64,000 nt of DNA from Harmonia axyridis (taxonomy: Eukaryota > Arthropoda > Insecta > Coleoptera > Coccinellidae): contig NC_059501.1 in the NCBI RefSeq assembly GCF_914767665.1, positions 23,598,501 to 23,662,500 of the forward strand. The letters are read 5' to 3'. Under the pieces are notes generated by a model. It saw only the letters and a program-made list of their open reading frames with translations, had not been told where the DNA came from and did no database searches. The translations under genes were made by a program, and so were the position numbers. Shown piece after piece: positions 41,733 through 53,016 of this stretch (positions within the stretch are counted from its first letter, which is position 1; each line of letters begins with the position of its first letter).

Positions 41733-42272
41733 TACAGGGTGTTTCCAAATTAGACGTGAGCCATATTTATTGATAACGGAAAATCAACAGTGTCCGAGAT
41801 ATTGTGCATCTTGTGTTTCTCAGCGAATTTTTCACCTCATTTCATTTTTCGTCAATTCTTTCCACATTGACCAAGTTTGATTTAAATTTAGGATTATTTT
41901 CATAAGAATAGGATATGATATATATAAAAAAAGCGAAACTATGGTGTATTAGATGTTGAGTAAGAATTAATATGATTTGAGAGTTGGTATTTGAAGAAAA
42001 GAATAGTAAATTTTCCTTTTAAATTTGCCTGTAACTTTCGAATTACACAATCATTAGAAAAAAATGCCTGAAAAAGTTTTCGATAGAATGCATGCACTAG
42101 TTTTGTCGAGAGTTTTGTTGCAGCTGATTTTGATTTTGAAGGGGAAAGAAGCAAATGAAGGAAAATAATGAATCAAATTTATTTTATTGCAATTAAACTC
42201 AAAATCTCAATGAAAATGTATTCATAAATTATGCTTCAAATGGCCTTCATCATTTCTTATACTCAATTTTTA
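41733..42272 (-). mobile_element. DDE_3 transposon relic, copy 2 (one end lost)
   Basis: It starts 'acagggtgtttccaaattag' and follows copy 1 (39,945) closely: 'ttgatttaaatt..ggatta', 'aaaaagcgaaactat', 'aaatttgcct' and 'gaaagaagcaaat' in order. It breaks off near 42,272 within the codons for the transposase C-terminus (minus strand, ...GHLKHNL-like). The other end is absent. Confidence 0.65.
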
Positions 42273-42274
42273 AT

Positions 42275-42512
42275 TGTGTTGTTATTATGTCAGAATGCTA
42301 CGCCTTCACAATCATTATTATGGTATTATTATAGTTATTGTATTGTTCGCAATTTCAAAATTGAAAGTGAAGCTAGTTGAAACAAGTTGATGAAAATGCA
42401 TTGAATGTAATAGTTTTTTCCATATATGCAGAAGTCTGATTCAAATTGCTCTATTAAATATATCAGAAGTTTCCAAAATGTACACAGTCGCAAATATATT
42501 TGAGGAATATTC
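42275..42512. other. Unassigned spacer
   Basis: No feature seen. Confidence 0.35.
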
Positions 42513-42784
42513 ATGAATTTTTGCTGCGAACGAGAATATGAATTGAATGAACGTAGACGCTTAGAAGAATTGACGTTGATACTAAAAGATTGGGCGGCCA
42601 ATATGAGAAAGAAAGACGGGATCGAATATCGAGACGCAACGCTGAAGACAATGTGGAACTTTTTGTGAAAACTCTTGCAAGAAAGTACTATAATGACTAT
42701 TACAATATGAATGACCCGTTTAACAATATAGTATTTAAATCAGCCCAAGATGCCCATGATGCAAAGGTAATGGATCATCTATAA
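42513..42784 (+). pseudogene. Frameshifted charged protein, Crypton/ZMYM-like N-terminal region
   Basis: A frame from ATG 42,513 reads MNFCCEREYELNERRRLE, WAANMRKKDGIEYRD and LKTMWNFL before TGA at 42,666. The next frame continues VKTLARKYYNDYYNMNDP, FKSAQDAHDAKVMDHL and stops at 42,784. Joining the two needs one frameshift at the TTTTT near 42,660. The layout (W..MRK.DG..Y...T.K, then DPF...F..A..A.DAK) resembles from memory the N-terminal region of Crypton-derived/DUF3504 proteins. This match is an inference and could be wrong. An AATAAAG polyadenylation-like signal follows at ~42,824. Confidence 0.4.
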
Positions 42785-42789
42785 AGGAG

Positions 42790-43490
42790 AACAGCAACGA
42801 ATCTAATGTTTAGTTGAATTTTAATAAAGTCATAAATTTTTTTGTCGAAAAATTTTCTGCCGAATATTCCTCAGGCATTGGCAAATGTCTCACAATTTTA
42901 TGACAAATTTCTCAAGCTCGCATCTTGGTAACAGCCCTCAGCCTTCGGTTTTGGGCTGTAACCAATTTACAAGATTTCGATGGTCATAAAATTATACTGA
43001 TAATTTTAGAAGTGAAGGACGAAGAATCATAGTGTCACAGCATTCAGAAGATAATTTATACTCAATTAATACTCAAATTCGAATAATGTATCTACTCTTC
43101 ATAATTCAAATCGAAGATTTTATTATATTATTCACAGTTGTTTCATTGTATCCTCTGTCAGATTATTTTCAAGTTTTACAAAAACTGCATTAGATAATTG
43201 AGATGATGATGAGATTTAGATTGAATTTTTCTTCATGAAATTGAATTCAACCGAACAATAATATCAACCTCTCTTAACAGAGATTCTTATATGCACTAAT
43301 ACATAATTAGTTTTCAGCGAATGGTTGCAAACAATCTATCTAGCAAACAAGTAAGCACCACATCGATTTAATATCTGATATTTCTATTGAAAAAAATATG
43401 AATAGGACAATCAGAAAAAAATGATTTATGCATCATTCTATTGACGCATACAGAGAAGCTTTCACAATACCTGTCGACGTTCAATCGTTT
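42790..43490. other. Unassigned; contains a hairpin at 42,893-42,990
   Basis: 'ttttatgac' at ~42,896 pairs with 'gtcataaaa' at ~42,982. An inner stem 'aacagccc'/'gggctgt' surrounds 'tcagccttcggtttt'. The rest is AT-rich without features. Confidence 0.45.
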
Positions 43491-43496
43491 CAGCTT

Positions 43497-43667
43497 ATGA
43501 CGTCCATCACGGGCCAAATAATATTGTTCGTATTTTTAGTTTCTTCGACACACATCATCGAAATGAATGGACACAAAGAAGTTATTATGCATCAGCAATC
43601 AATTCATAAAGAAAGCATTCAAGGTGGAAAACCATTTACAATCATACAGGTCACTTCGTCTTTGTGA
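43497..43667 (+). CDS. Possible first exon of a small secreted protein
   Basis: From ATG 43,497 the frame reads MTSITGQIILFVFLVSST then HIIEMNGHKEV. A hydrophobic core of ~12 residues after a short N-region would make an acceptable signal peptide, followed by a polar stretch (HQQSIHKESIQGGKPF). The frame stops at 43,667; 'cag/gtcact' at ~43,648 could be a weak splice donor. There is no homolog I recognise. The earlier in-frame ATG at 43,428 would place the hydrophobic stretch inside the protein. It may equally be chance. Confidence 0.2.
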   Translation: MTSITGQIILFVFLVSSTHIIEMNGHKEVIMHQQSIHKESIQGGKPFTIIQVTSSL

Positions 43668-43669
43668 GT

Positions 43670-44689
43670 TATGATGAATTAGTTGCAGTTTTCTTGTTCA
43701 GCTGAAAGGTAAATGGCTGATGTTGGCGAGTATGAAATGTTGTAGATGCGATTAACTTGAAACTTATTTAACGATATCGAAATATAATTTCCTAATCATT
43801 TTGATTGAAATATAGACATACTCAAGTGTGAAGAATGTTGTCGTAGAAGATAATATGAATTTTAGAAAGTTTTGTAGTTGAAAGTTATTTTTTGTTTTCA
43901 GTGGAAACTCGTTCGAATATTCATCTTTTTGTGAATTACAATCCGTAAGATCCATATTCTTGATATTCAATGTAATAAGACATCAAAAAATTTTTCTGTG
44001 TATTAGGTTTTACAATTTTGGACAAAATTATCTTGATATTCATCGATTACTATAATCAAAATTATTACGATAGGTTTTGAGTTAACATATTGTGTGCAAA
44101 TGGCACAATATCCTGATTATAACATTTCCTCCTACACAAAAATCGCTCATTTTATATCATTCTTTTAATTTATTATTCTATAATGCTAGAAATGTAGTAA
44201 TTAATCAAATAAGAACGAACTAAATTTTCGGGAGCTTTAGCAACTTTTAAGAGCTAGTTCATTCAGGAGCCCTTCGAGACCACAGAACTGTATATATAGG
44301 CTCGATCTCTTGTCAAAAAATTAATAAATAATCGCTTTCAACAAAAAATTTTGAATGGTGCTCAAAATGATTATCCGATCTGTTGTAACGCTAATACTGA
44401 ATATTATTCACCCGGCACGTTTATTGAGAGCTGATGGAAAATACGTATGAGTAGTACCAATCCTGTGAAATATCAGCGAAACATTCGCCTTTTCAACGAT
44501 TATATGGGAGTTCATAGTTTCAGCATTTTTTCATAAATCACCCTATATCTCTGAAACAAATATCCTTTGATATGGGGCATTTTAACTCCGAATCCTCATT
44601 CAGTTTGAGGTCCTCTATTTCGACTGAGATACGTCATCAGTCACCCTGTATAAGTAGGTACACTCAAAATTTCAACTCTGTCTATTTTT
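43670..44689. other. Unassigned AT-rich sequence
   Basis: No gene supported. 'gtcaccctgtataag' at ~44,640 resembles the end of an 'acagggtg' element, whose other end was not found. Confidence 0.35.
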
Positions 44690-45370
44690 TGCGGAAATAT
44701 ATTTCTGAAGAATTCATTTTTTTAAGTTTTGAACTGCCATAATTAAGGAATCCCTAGTCGGATTCTGCCCATCAACAAAATTAGCGTGTTATTTGGGATC
44801 GAAACCTACCCTGTTTGAAACCATTTCTGGTTCAAAATTCGAAATTTCATAAAATTTTACACTCAAAAATTAAAGATATATGTATAATGAAAAAAATTCT
44901 GTTCCTCAATTATTCTGCAAAGCGATATGCCATGAAGAAATAGAATTAAAAAATACTTAGTTGCTGCACAATGTCATTAGTCACTTTGTTACGGAAACGA
45001 AAGAGCTCATAAAATTATCAGAATGTACCTCGTATCCTATTTCGAGAGACAATCAAAACACAATCCATAAAGAATCATCTCCCTAACTATAATGGTTGAA
45101 ATTTTGTGGTTCTTTTAATTTTGAAATTAAGGGACACAAAATTCTGAACTACCATATTTACGAAACTCTCTGTCGAATTTTTCCCATTGATGAATTCAAA
45201 TACGGCTTTCAAAATTTTACCCTTAAAACTTTAAAGATACATCTTAAGAATGGATGGATTCGTCATCAGTGAGCTGAATCTCATCATTTGAAATCATTCC
45301 AGGCTCAAAATTCGAAAATTAGACACATTTATGCGCTCAAAAATAAAAGACTAATAATAAATATAATTTC
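44690..45370. repeat. Degenerate repeated segments
   Basis: Blocks around 'cg.attctgcccatcaacaa', 'aaacctaccctg' and 'aaaattaaagatatat' occur at ~44,755-44,880 and in weaker form at ~45,165-45,245. The first block also resembles 2,245-2,320. No coding is visible. Confidence 0.35.
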
Positions 45371-45460
45371 TTTGCTTTGTGTAGCAAGAACTTCTGTCCA
45401 GTAATCCTGAATTATGAGTATTGTTTGCCTTAATCATTCATCTACAAATGGAGCTTAACG

Positions 45461-45772
45461 TTAAGAATAATGAGGTTCATCTAAGTATATTGAAAACACC
45501 GCTTTTATTACTCCGTTACAATATTTACCATCAAATAAGAGCTCTTCGTATAACAGCTTCATCTTGCAGTCAATAAACTGAAGAGATATCCTTTTATGCT
45601 CACGCCTCGCAGTAAGTAAGTTCGTTGAACATTTCAGCACAGTAAAAAGTAAACGGTTGCGTAAACTTCTTTGATTCTTACCGCCCAAAGTCAAGTTCAC
45701 TGTCGGAGGAAGGAAATATGAAAAAGTGGAATCAACATTATATAAAATATTTCTGTACCGTAGAACAATCAC
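45461..45772 (-). other. Hypothetical 103-codon frame
   Basis: The minus strand is open for 103 codons (starting MIVLRYRNILYNVDS, with LTLGGKNQRSLRNR in the middle). Composition is ordinary for a protein but no domain is recognised and no splice context or upstream promoter is evident. It is kept as a candidate only. Confidence 0.2.
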
Positions 45773-45779
45773 GCGGTTT

Positions 45780-48280
45780 TATAACAGGCACAATTTTTTT
45801 ATAATTTTATGTTCAATATTTCCCAAGTTTTAGGAAAAGCATGTACTTGTACCTGTGAAGAAATCACAAAATTATTTCTTTTTTTTTGTGATATTGTTGA
45901 TGATTATTTGAGACTATATCTAATAATTTATTTCCAATATCATCTGTGAATTTATTCTTTTTCTCGTCAATCCTTACAATTGAGTTATTCCTGTTAGGAT
46001 TCCAGATTATAAATAAATAAAAAAATTCAGAGATGCGAAGGAGGTTTTTTGGAACTAACGTATCTATGTTTCAAAAGTTTCAGCTTTGAAAGGAAAAGTC
46101 ATTCAATGATGACAGTTCAGTTGACAGTTGCCCAAATCGAATGCGGTGTAATGGCTCATAAATTATAATTAAATTAGCAAATGTTAAGCTCAAATAGTTC
46201 GACTTTTTGTAAATCAAAATGTTTCGCGGAGGATGCAATAACATAATGTGAGGAAGGTTTACTTTGACTAAATCTTCTGAAAAGTGTAGGACCTAGACTG
46301 TTACCTGGACAAAAAGCAAATCAGTTGATCGAAAGTGCTAAGAACAATATTGGAAAGTCAGCGAGATACCACGGCGTTATGGTGTTTCCAAGGATACAAT
46401 TTTCCAGACTGAAGCTAAAAGTAAGAGACAGAAATATTAACAATTAAGCCAATTATTGACCAAACGATTCTGCGAATAATTTTAATTCCGAGATATATAA
46501 CCCTTCCAAAAAAAACCCAAATCCGAAACTATGTAACACATTTTCTATTAGTTCCTCTTCTAATGATCACAATAATATTATTCCACATATTAAAATATTG
46601 GATGCACTCAACTGTCTACCACAGAAAAAATAATTCGTCTTAATTTTCTTGAAATATGATTGAAGCACCGCAATTATAAATATTCAAAAATAATAAATTG
46701 AATGGTTATGCCCCAAGTTACGATATATCAAAAGTAATTATTATTCGAATAGCATGTAGCCACTATCACTCAAAATATTTCAGATACTATTTCTTAGCAC
46801 CAATAAAAGTTTTCAAGAACCTAACAAGTACCATATTATTGAAAGAAAGATTTTATATTTAGCGTGATGAGTCCCTTCCAAAATTGAAATTCTGAATTAA
46901 GTCGTTTATGATTTTAACGCAAATTGATTTTTTTTCAATATATTCCTTGATTCACAGCCATTCATGTATAGGCTGTGAATCAATAAATTAAATGAAATAA
47001 TTTATGCAGTATCAAATGAAAAAAAAAAACCAAATAATATCAATAGTCTCTTGTCATCAAATATGATATATTGGATTGTGTGTATATGAATATTCATTGA
47101 AGAACATTATTATTTTGACTTTTTTTTGTTTTCATCATTGCAATATTATCATTATTTTGCAGAGAACGTGATGTTGCTATCTTTGTGGACAATATTTTGA
47201 AGTTATCGTCATTTAAATACATACACATGCGTTACTCCTATCTGTTATTTGATCTGCATAAATGGTAAATTTTGGCTATTTCATAAGGATTGCGTGCTAT
47301 TTGTTAATTGGTGTTGCATAAATGTAGAACAAATTATATTATTTGGGTTGCCAAGGTTGTAGAATCAATGTGGTAAAGCAATGAATACTTGTACCTAACG
47401 AATTTGAACAGCTTTGGCTTTTTCAGCTTATCTAAAACACTTTAAATAGCGGACGGATGCTTCTGATTATTGATAATGTGAAACCTTATTCCAAATCAAT
47501 CTATATTGTAACAAATAATTAAAAAAAATATTCGATAGATTAGTTTGGCTGAAAGTTCTAATTTGGATATAATTTTTATGCATGTTGGAATAAATATTGT
47601 TTTATTATTTCATTTGAATAAAATAAAACAAAAATTCCTATACTGGATGGTCCCCTACTAACTCATATCCTGCAAAATATCCAATATAATAGGTTAAAAG
47701 AAAAACTCCATAATGAAAAATACAGTCATGGATTTAATGGAAATAGAAAGCTTATGAGGAAACACTTTCAAGCTTCGTGCAAAATTTCAAGGTGATCACA
47801 TCATTAGAATTGTAAAAAAATTAAGAGAAATATTTCCGTGTTTGCAGATATATCTAATCTGAGATGCCTCAATATTTTATCGTAAATTTTTTCTTTGCCA
47901 CGAAAACCTATTTATTTGGCAAAAATATGAAAACAAACCGATTGATTTTATCTGAATTCGGTTTATTTGAATGTTTTGGCCTCAAACAAATTTGAGTGAT
48001 GAAAATAAAAAATTATCTGATAAAATTTGAGGAATGAGTTGTATTTGGGAACATTATTTTTTTCAACACTTCAAATGTTCAATGCTCAAATCGGCGATGG
48101 CACTGAATTGGTTTGTGTTCATTTCTCAATAAACCTCGAAGCACTTTCAGCTGTCAGTAATGACCAATTCAAAGAAAAATTTTGACGTTTCAATGTAAAC
48201 AAGGTATTATCGATGAGGAAGTAGTTTATATAATTGAAATATATTGCCTATGCTCGAGTGGTATTTCTTACGATTATACA
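45780..48280. other. Unassigned AT-rich sequence
   Basis: At 46,285-46,440 one frame reads GPRLLPGQKANQLIESAK then ARYHGVMVFPRIQF without a recognised family. It could be an exon remnant. Otherwise nothing is supported over 2.5 kb. Confidence 0.3.
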
Positions 48281-48282
48281 GG

Positions 48283-48420
48283 TTGATTCACCGGGATGGC
48301 CTATTAGACGTTTATGGGAAACCAAACATAAGTTTGAGCTGGAAATTTGCATATTGGGGTTTCAGATAATGATCTTTATCCCTAAAATATTTTCAGATCT
48401 TTACAACTTACTAATAAAGC
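48283..48420 (+). repeat. Foldback family B, end fragment
   Basis: 'tgattcaccgggatggccta', 'ttagacgtttatggg', 'ggggtttcagataatgatct' and 'ttttcagatcttt.caactt' match 52,246-52,392 and, inverted, 55,840-55,975 and 61,180-61,290. Confidence 0.6.
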
Positions 48421-48424
48421 AGGA

Positions 48425-49645
48425 TTTAGGTTTTTGCAAGAATCAAGTGATGGTTTCACATAACAACTGAACGAAGTAACAAGTTATTTGACAGTTCTGA
48501 CACCAGCCTACTATTCAAACAAAAAAAATGAAAAGGAAGTTCAAATTTGGCAGCTAGACTCGATATTTTTGTAGAGTGTGATACATTGTAGATTTCGCGA
48601 AAGCTTTGATCTGCCAGAATTGTGAATGTTTAATTCGCATAATTATGTGGGAATACGGTTTGTCTGGAATCTTCAGAGACCGATACTATACGAACTAACA
48701 ATACTAGGTAGTTCAAGTTAAATGGACATTCCTTAAATACCCTGGTCTGTAATTATAGGCAGGCATAATCAGCAAATTAAAACAGGTCCGCCATTTTCGA
48801 AAATTCCCTGAAACTAACTGTCTTGGACCACAAATCCAGAATGATGCGGGGTCATTACAGACATCAATATCAATTAGGAGGGGGTTTTATTGAAATTTAT
48901 TCAGAGGTGGATAATTGTCTGGTCACGCTTTTCATACGGTAATGAGGAAAATCGGAGATGAAGAGATACAGTGATAATTAAATAAATTGGTCTGGGCTGA
49001 AGCCGAACGGCGTCTGTGCCAGAATCGGCGAGGACTTGCAGAATGGCAATTCGACTTAAAAGCCGATGACAAGTCGTCATTAACATATTTTATACATCTT
49101 TGATGCGCGAGCTCACAATTGAATGCCGTCTGTGTAATTATACCACCAGCGTGACGCTGATTATTCTGGGATGATTGGGAATTATTCTTTTATTAGGTAT
49201 TGACCTCGGACCTTCAAGCGTTGTTCTTACACTTTGTATCGGATACTAGAAAGTACATTACTTATGGCCAGTTGCACCGTTTGCCTACACATTGATTAAA
49301 AATTAAAATGTTGACTACTTTCTGAATTCTGTTGCACCATCTTTCAAATGACGTTTTATGTGGCATAATCACACTAAACAGGCAAATTTGGATGTTCAGT
49401 ATTAAGAGTTCCCGCTAAAATTTGTACCTTACATGTCTTCATAATGAACCATGGTAAAATCACAATCCCTCATTAAATTAATCTAGAATTCATATTGAAT
49501 TAAGCATTGACAACAACTTATAAATGAAACAAGTAGGACGCTACATCTGAAAAAAAAAATTGAAATTTTTAATCCAATATAATCATTAAAAAAACACACC
49601 CCTAAAACTGAATATTCAATCGTGTGTATGTAGAATATTTCGTGA
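48425..49645. other. Unassigned; 48,880-49,200 less AT-rich
   Basis: No gene is recognised. The 48,880-49,200 part has higher GC and looks unique. Confidence 0.3.
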
Positions 49646-49649
49646 TATA

Positions 49650-51092
49650 TACTTCGCCAATAAATTAATATACCACTAAAATTAAGGGAAAAGTTTGAGA
49701 TACATTTTCGTCAAAACTACTAGTCCGATTTGAACGTTATTATTTTTAAAAGACAAATCAATTTCTTCTGAACCTTAGTGTGGAAACCGTATTCGCCTAA
49801 CACCCCCTATTTCACAAATACTGGGTGTCGAAAATATAAGCCGTTTTTTCATGAATTTTGTAACTTTCTGTAGAGTGTATCAGTTATATCACCAAATTGG
49901 AATTGAAATTACACCTATCTCTATCTTTTTTCAACATTTTCATTTTTGATTCCTTACATTATATCTTTTATTACTCGAGAAACACCATGATTTCATGAAA
50001 AATGAAGATCCAAATTTGACAACAAAAAACAAAACAAAATAAAAAAAACAAGTTGAAGGACACTGTCAGTAGAAAGTTCTTCCATCTCTGGCACGAATAA
50101 CTTCTAGGCAAAGACGGCCCACACTTAAAATAAGAGACTTTATGTCATTTTGCTACAGGTCTTTCCAAATTGCAATCAATCTCTGCGTCCGTCTACCAAA
50201 GTATTTGAATTACGATTCCCTAATAATATTTCCCAAGAATCCTAGAGATTCTCTATGTGATTTAAATCCGGCCTTCGAGCTGGCCATACCCTGGTGACTA
50301 TACCGACTTCCTCTAGAGAATTCCTCATAACTCGATCAGTGTGAGGCCTGGCATCATCTTGCATCAACAAAAATCCTTGCCCTATATATGGCGCAAATGA
50401 TATTACTTGTGGTTTCAAAATCTCCAATATATACCTTTCAGTTGTAAATTTTCCATTAAGAATCACAAGTTACGTACGACCAGTCGAAAAAATGAAACGG
50501 TTGAATGAAATCTTTCACCAATTCTTCGGTACTCTAAGCTTCCTCAAACAATATGATTGTTTGAGCACATTCTTGGCATGTAAGATTAAGTTATTAAATT
50601 AAAAAAAAGTTTGCAAAAGCATTACTCTGACACTAAGCATTTGTATTCGACCATTCTATTCTTTGTTTTTCCATAGCTCGATACTTAATCTAGATGTCTA
50701 GATACACTCTGCTACTTCAGTGCTGATAATGTTAATTTAATGAAATCATGTATTGCTATAAAATGGTGTTTCTCGAGTAATGAGAAAGATAATGAAGTCA
50801 ATCAAAAAAAAAATGTTGAGAAACAATAAGGCTAAAGTGCAAGTTTAATTCCAACTTGATAATGAAACTGTTAAACTTTACAGAGTGTTACAAATTGAAA
50901 AAAAATGAACCCGTTATTTATCGAATACAGGTTTTTATGCTCATACGGTTTACATAATAATGTTCAAGAGAAATAAAGCTGTCAATTAAAAAAAAAGAAA
51001 CGTCTAAATCAGACAAGTAGTTCCGTCGGAAATATATCTTTAACTTTTGCCTAATGTTTTTGGTACGCTAATTTATAAGCGGAGTGTATTTT
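49650..51092 (-). mobile_element. Tc1-like element with ~350-bp terminal repeats
   Basis: The left end 'acttcgccaataaattaata' (from 49,651) and the right end, read in reverse 'acactccgcttataaatta' (to ~51,092), head long inverted repeats. Matching inner blocks include 'aaa.ctac..gtc.gattt' (49,716 against ~51,020) and 'tctttta/ctcgagaaacacca' (49,965 against 50,770). Between the repeats lies a broken Tc1 transposase on the minus strand. A related single end is present at 52,593-52,790. Confidence 0.7.
50050..50480 (-). pseudogene. Tc1-type transposase C-terminal half
   Basis: The minus-strand frame 50,466-50,242 reads FAPYIGQGFLLMQDDARP, HTDRVMRNSLEEVG and WPARRPDLNHIENL. This gives the second catalytic D and the final E of a DD34E triad (W-x-A-R-x-P-D-L-N-x-I-E). 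After a frameshift, WKDL.QNDIKSLIL and EVIRARDGRTFY match the Tc1 C-terminus. The N-terminal half with its DNA-binding domain and first D is deleted. Confidence 0.7.
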
Positions 51093-51094
51093 CA

Positions 51095-52244
51095 TCTTAA
51101 TTTACTTCTTATGTTCATTAGCCTGTGTTAAAGTAAAAGTGTACAAAAAGGAAATGAGTTCCTAAACACTATAGGCACTCAACAAATATAGGATTCGAAA
51201 AAGCCATACTGGGACAGACAAACATAATTTTTTTTTTATTCACATTGTTTTATTTCAGTACTACGTGTTACAATTTTATGGATACATTCTATAGTTTTAT
51301 CTATTTTCCTACAATTTTATCTTAATTTTTTTATATTATGGTGTTTTCGCCTCAATTTATATTTTTTTAGTATTTCTTTATATTTCGCATGTATATAGCA
51401 ATCTTATACGGTTATGACCTTAGCAGTCGATGTTGAGAATTCATTAAAAAATTGATAGAATCTTATCATAAACAGCAAAAAAAAAATACATCGAAACGAA
51501 ACAAACTGTCAGTCAAACCCTCATAACAAAGTTCCATCAAGATATTCTAGACCGAATAATAATGGAAGCAAAACATTTCCTTCGGAAAACTTTGATGAGA
51601 TTCGAAAATTCCGATAGCAATCGAGACCCAACTCCAAGAACGCCATCTAGCCCCGCGTACAGAAATCAGAAAAAAACAAATGGGATTCATCATCAACTTC
51701 TGGAAATCACGACCGTTGTGGCCCAAATTCTCGTCGGACAATAATGCATAACTTTAATTAAATTTTATTATGTTTTAGAACAATGGCGTGAGAAATTCGA
51801 TTGTTCGGCGGAGTTGTTAATGGACGTCATTGCGGGAAATTTCAATTATGAGTCTGTCCAGGCCAGCTATTTCAACTTTTAACTACAAATCGGCGAGGAA
51901 ATGAAAGAACCCGAAGTTTTAGGGGGAATTGTAATTTTCGCGGGGATTAACCCAGGTGTTTGATGAAATATTCATCGTTTGGTCTGCTGCTTAATTCCTC
52001 TCGCATCATATGTTTTCCGGGAAACGTTGTAAATTCCATTTGAAATTTTATTATTTTCTCGTCATAACTCACATTCGGCGCTTCACGCTAATTTTCCGTT
52101 TAATTATCTCTAAATGGTCGAGTTTTTGTTGAAACATCTAGAATGAAACATAGTATATATTTTAGTGACATTATATCCGACCATTCCAACCGAGTTGATG
52201 TTGCATAAGGATATGAAATGCATTTCTAGTTGTCTACAATATGT
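51095..52244. other. Unassigned; 51,545-52,080 less AT-rich
   Basis: Open frames at 51,547-51,744 on both strands overlap and lack motifs. The higher GC in 51,545-52,080 may mark unique host DNA. Confidence 0.3.
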
Positions 52245-52245
52245 A

Positions 52246-52395
52246 GGGTGATTCAACCGCGATGGCCTATTAGACGTTTAAGGAAAACTAATCATAATTT
52301 TGTGCTGAAAATTTGCATGTTGGGGTTTGAGACAATGATCTTTCTCCCTAAAGTATTTTCAGATCTTTGCAACTTTCGGTTATATATATACAGGT
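52246..52395 (+). repeat. Foldback family B, end fragment
   Basis: 'agggtgattcaaccgcgatg' is the most complete copy of this end. The following 130 bp match 48,283-48,420. No second arm is adjacent. Confidence 0.65.
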
Positions 52396-52399
52396 AATA

Positions 52400-52590
52400 C
52401 ACATACAGGAATTATACGCAATTTTCACATGTCCTTAACATGGTTAGATTACGTTTTCGGATTGTGATATTTTCAAATCCCCAATTTTAATATATCATTA
52501 TGAATGTATATTATATTGAATGAAATAAATAAATAAAACAATGCAAATCAAAAGAATTCATAAATAAATAAACATATAAAGTAAATTAAC
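52400..52590. other. Spacer with (AATA)n run
   Basis: 'aaataaataaataaaac' near 52,524 may be a LINE tail; nothing else noted. Confidence 0.3.
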
Positions 52591-52592
52591 AT

Positions 52593-52790
52593 GAAAATAC
52601 ACTTCGCCAATAAATTTACATACCACTGAACATGAGGCAAAAACTTTCTCGAGTAATAAGAAAGATAATGAAGTGAATCAAAAATGAAAATGTTGAAAAA
52701 AATTGGGCTGGTTGTTAGTAAAATTCCAACTTGATAATGTAACTGTTACTGTTTACAGAGAGTTACAAATATGAAAATAAAATAATAAAA
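52593..52790 (+). repeat. Single end of the long-TIR Tc1-like family
   Basis: 'acacttcgccaataaattta' and later 'tctcgagtaataagaaagat', 'ttccaacttgataatg' match both ends of the element at 49,650-51,092, joined with an internal deletion. Confidence 0.6.
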
Positions 52791-52870
52791 TGAATATGAA
52801 AAAATTTGTGATATTTGTGAAACTTGTATTTAAAAAATATTTCTACCTTTAATTATTTGATAGGTATAGC

Positions 52871-52983
52871 AATTGTTTCGCTACACAGTAGCTTCTTTTG
52901 ATATTTTACATTTTTGAATAACCGTTATTCAAAGAGTTATTCAAAAATGTACAATATATGAAGAAGCTACCATGAAGCAAAAC
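52871..52983. repeat. Imperfect hairpin (MITE-like)
   Basis: 'gcttcttttgatattttaca' pairs with the complement in 'tgtacaatatatgaagaagc', and 'tttttgaataac' with 'gttattcaaaaa'. The loop is ~13 bp and each arm ~48 bp. It has no coding. Confidence 0.6.
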
Positions 52984-53016
52984 CATTCTTGTATTGAATA
53001 GTTAAAAGTGGAAATA

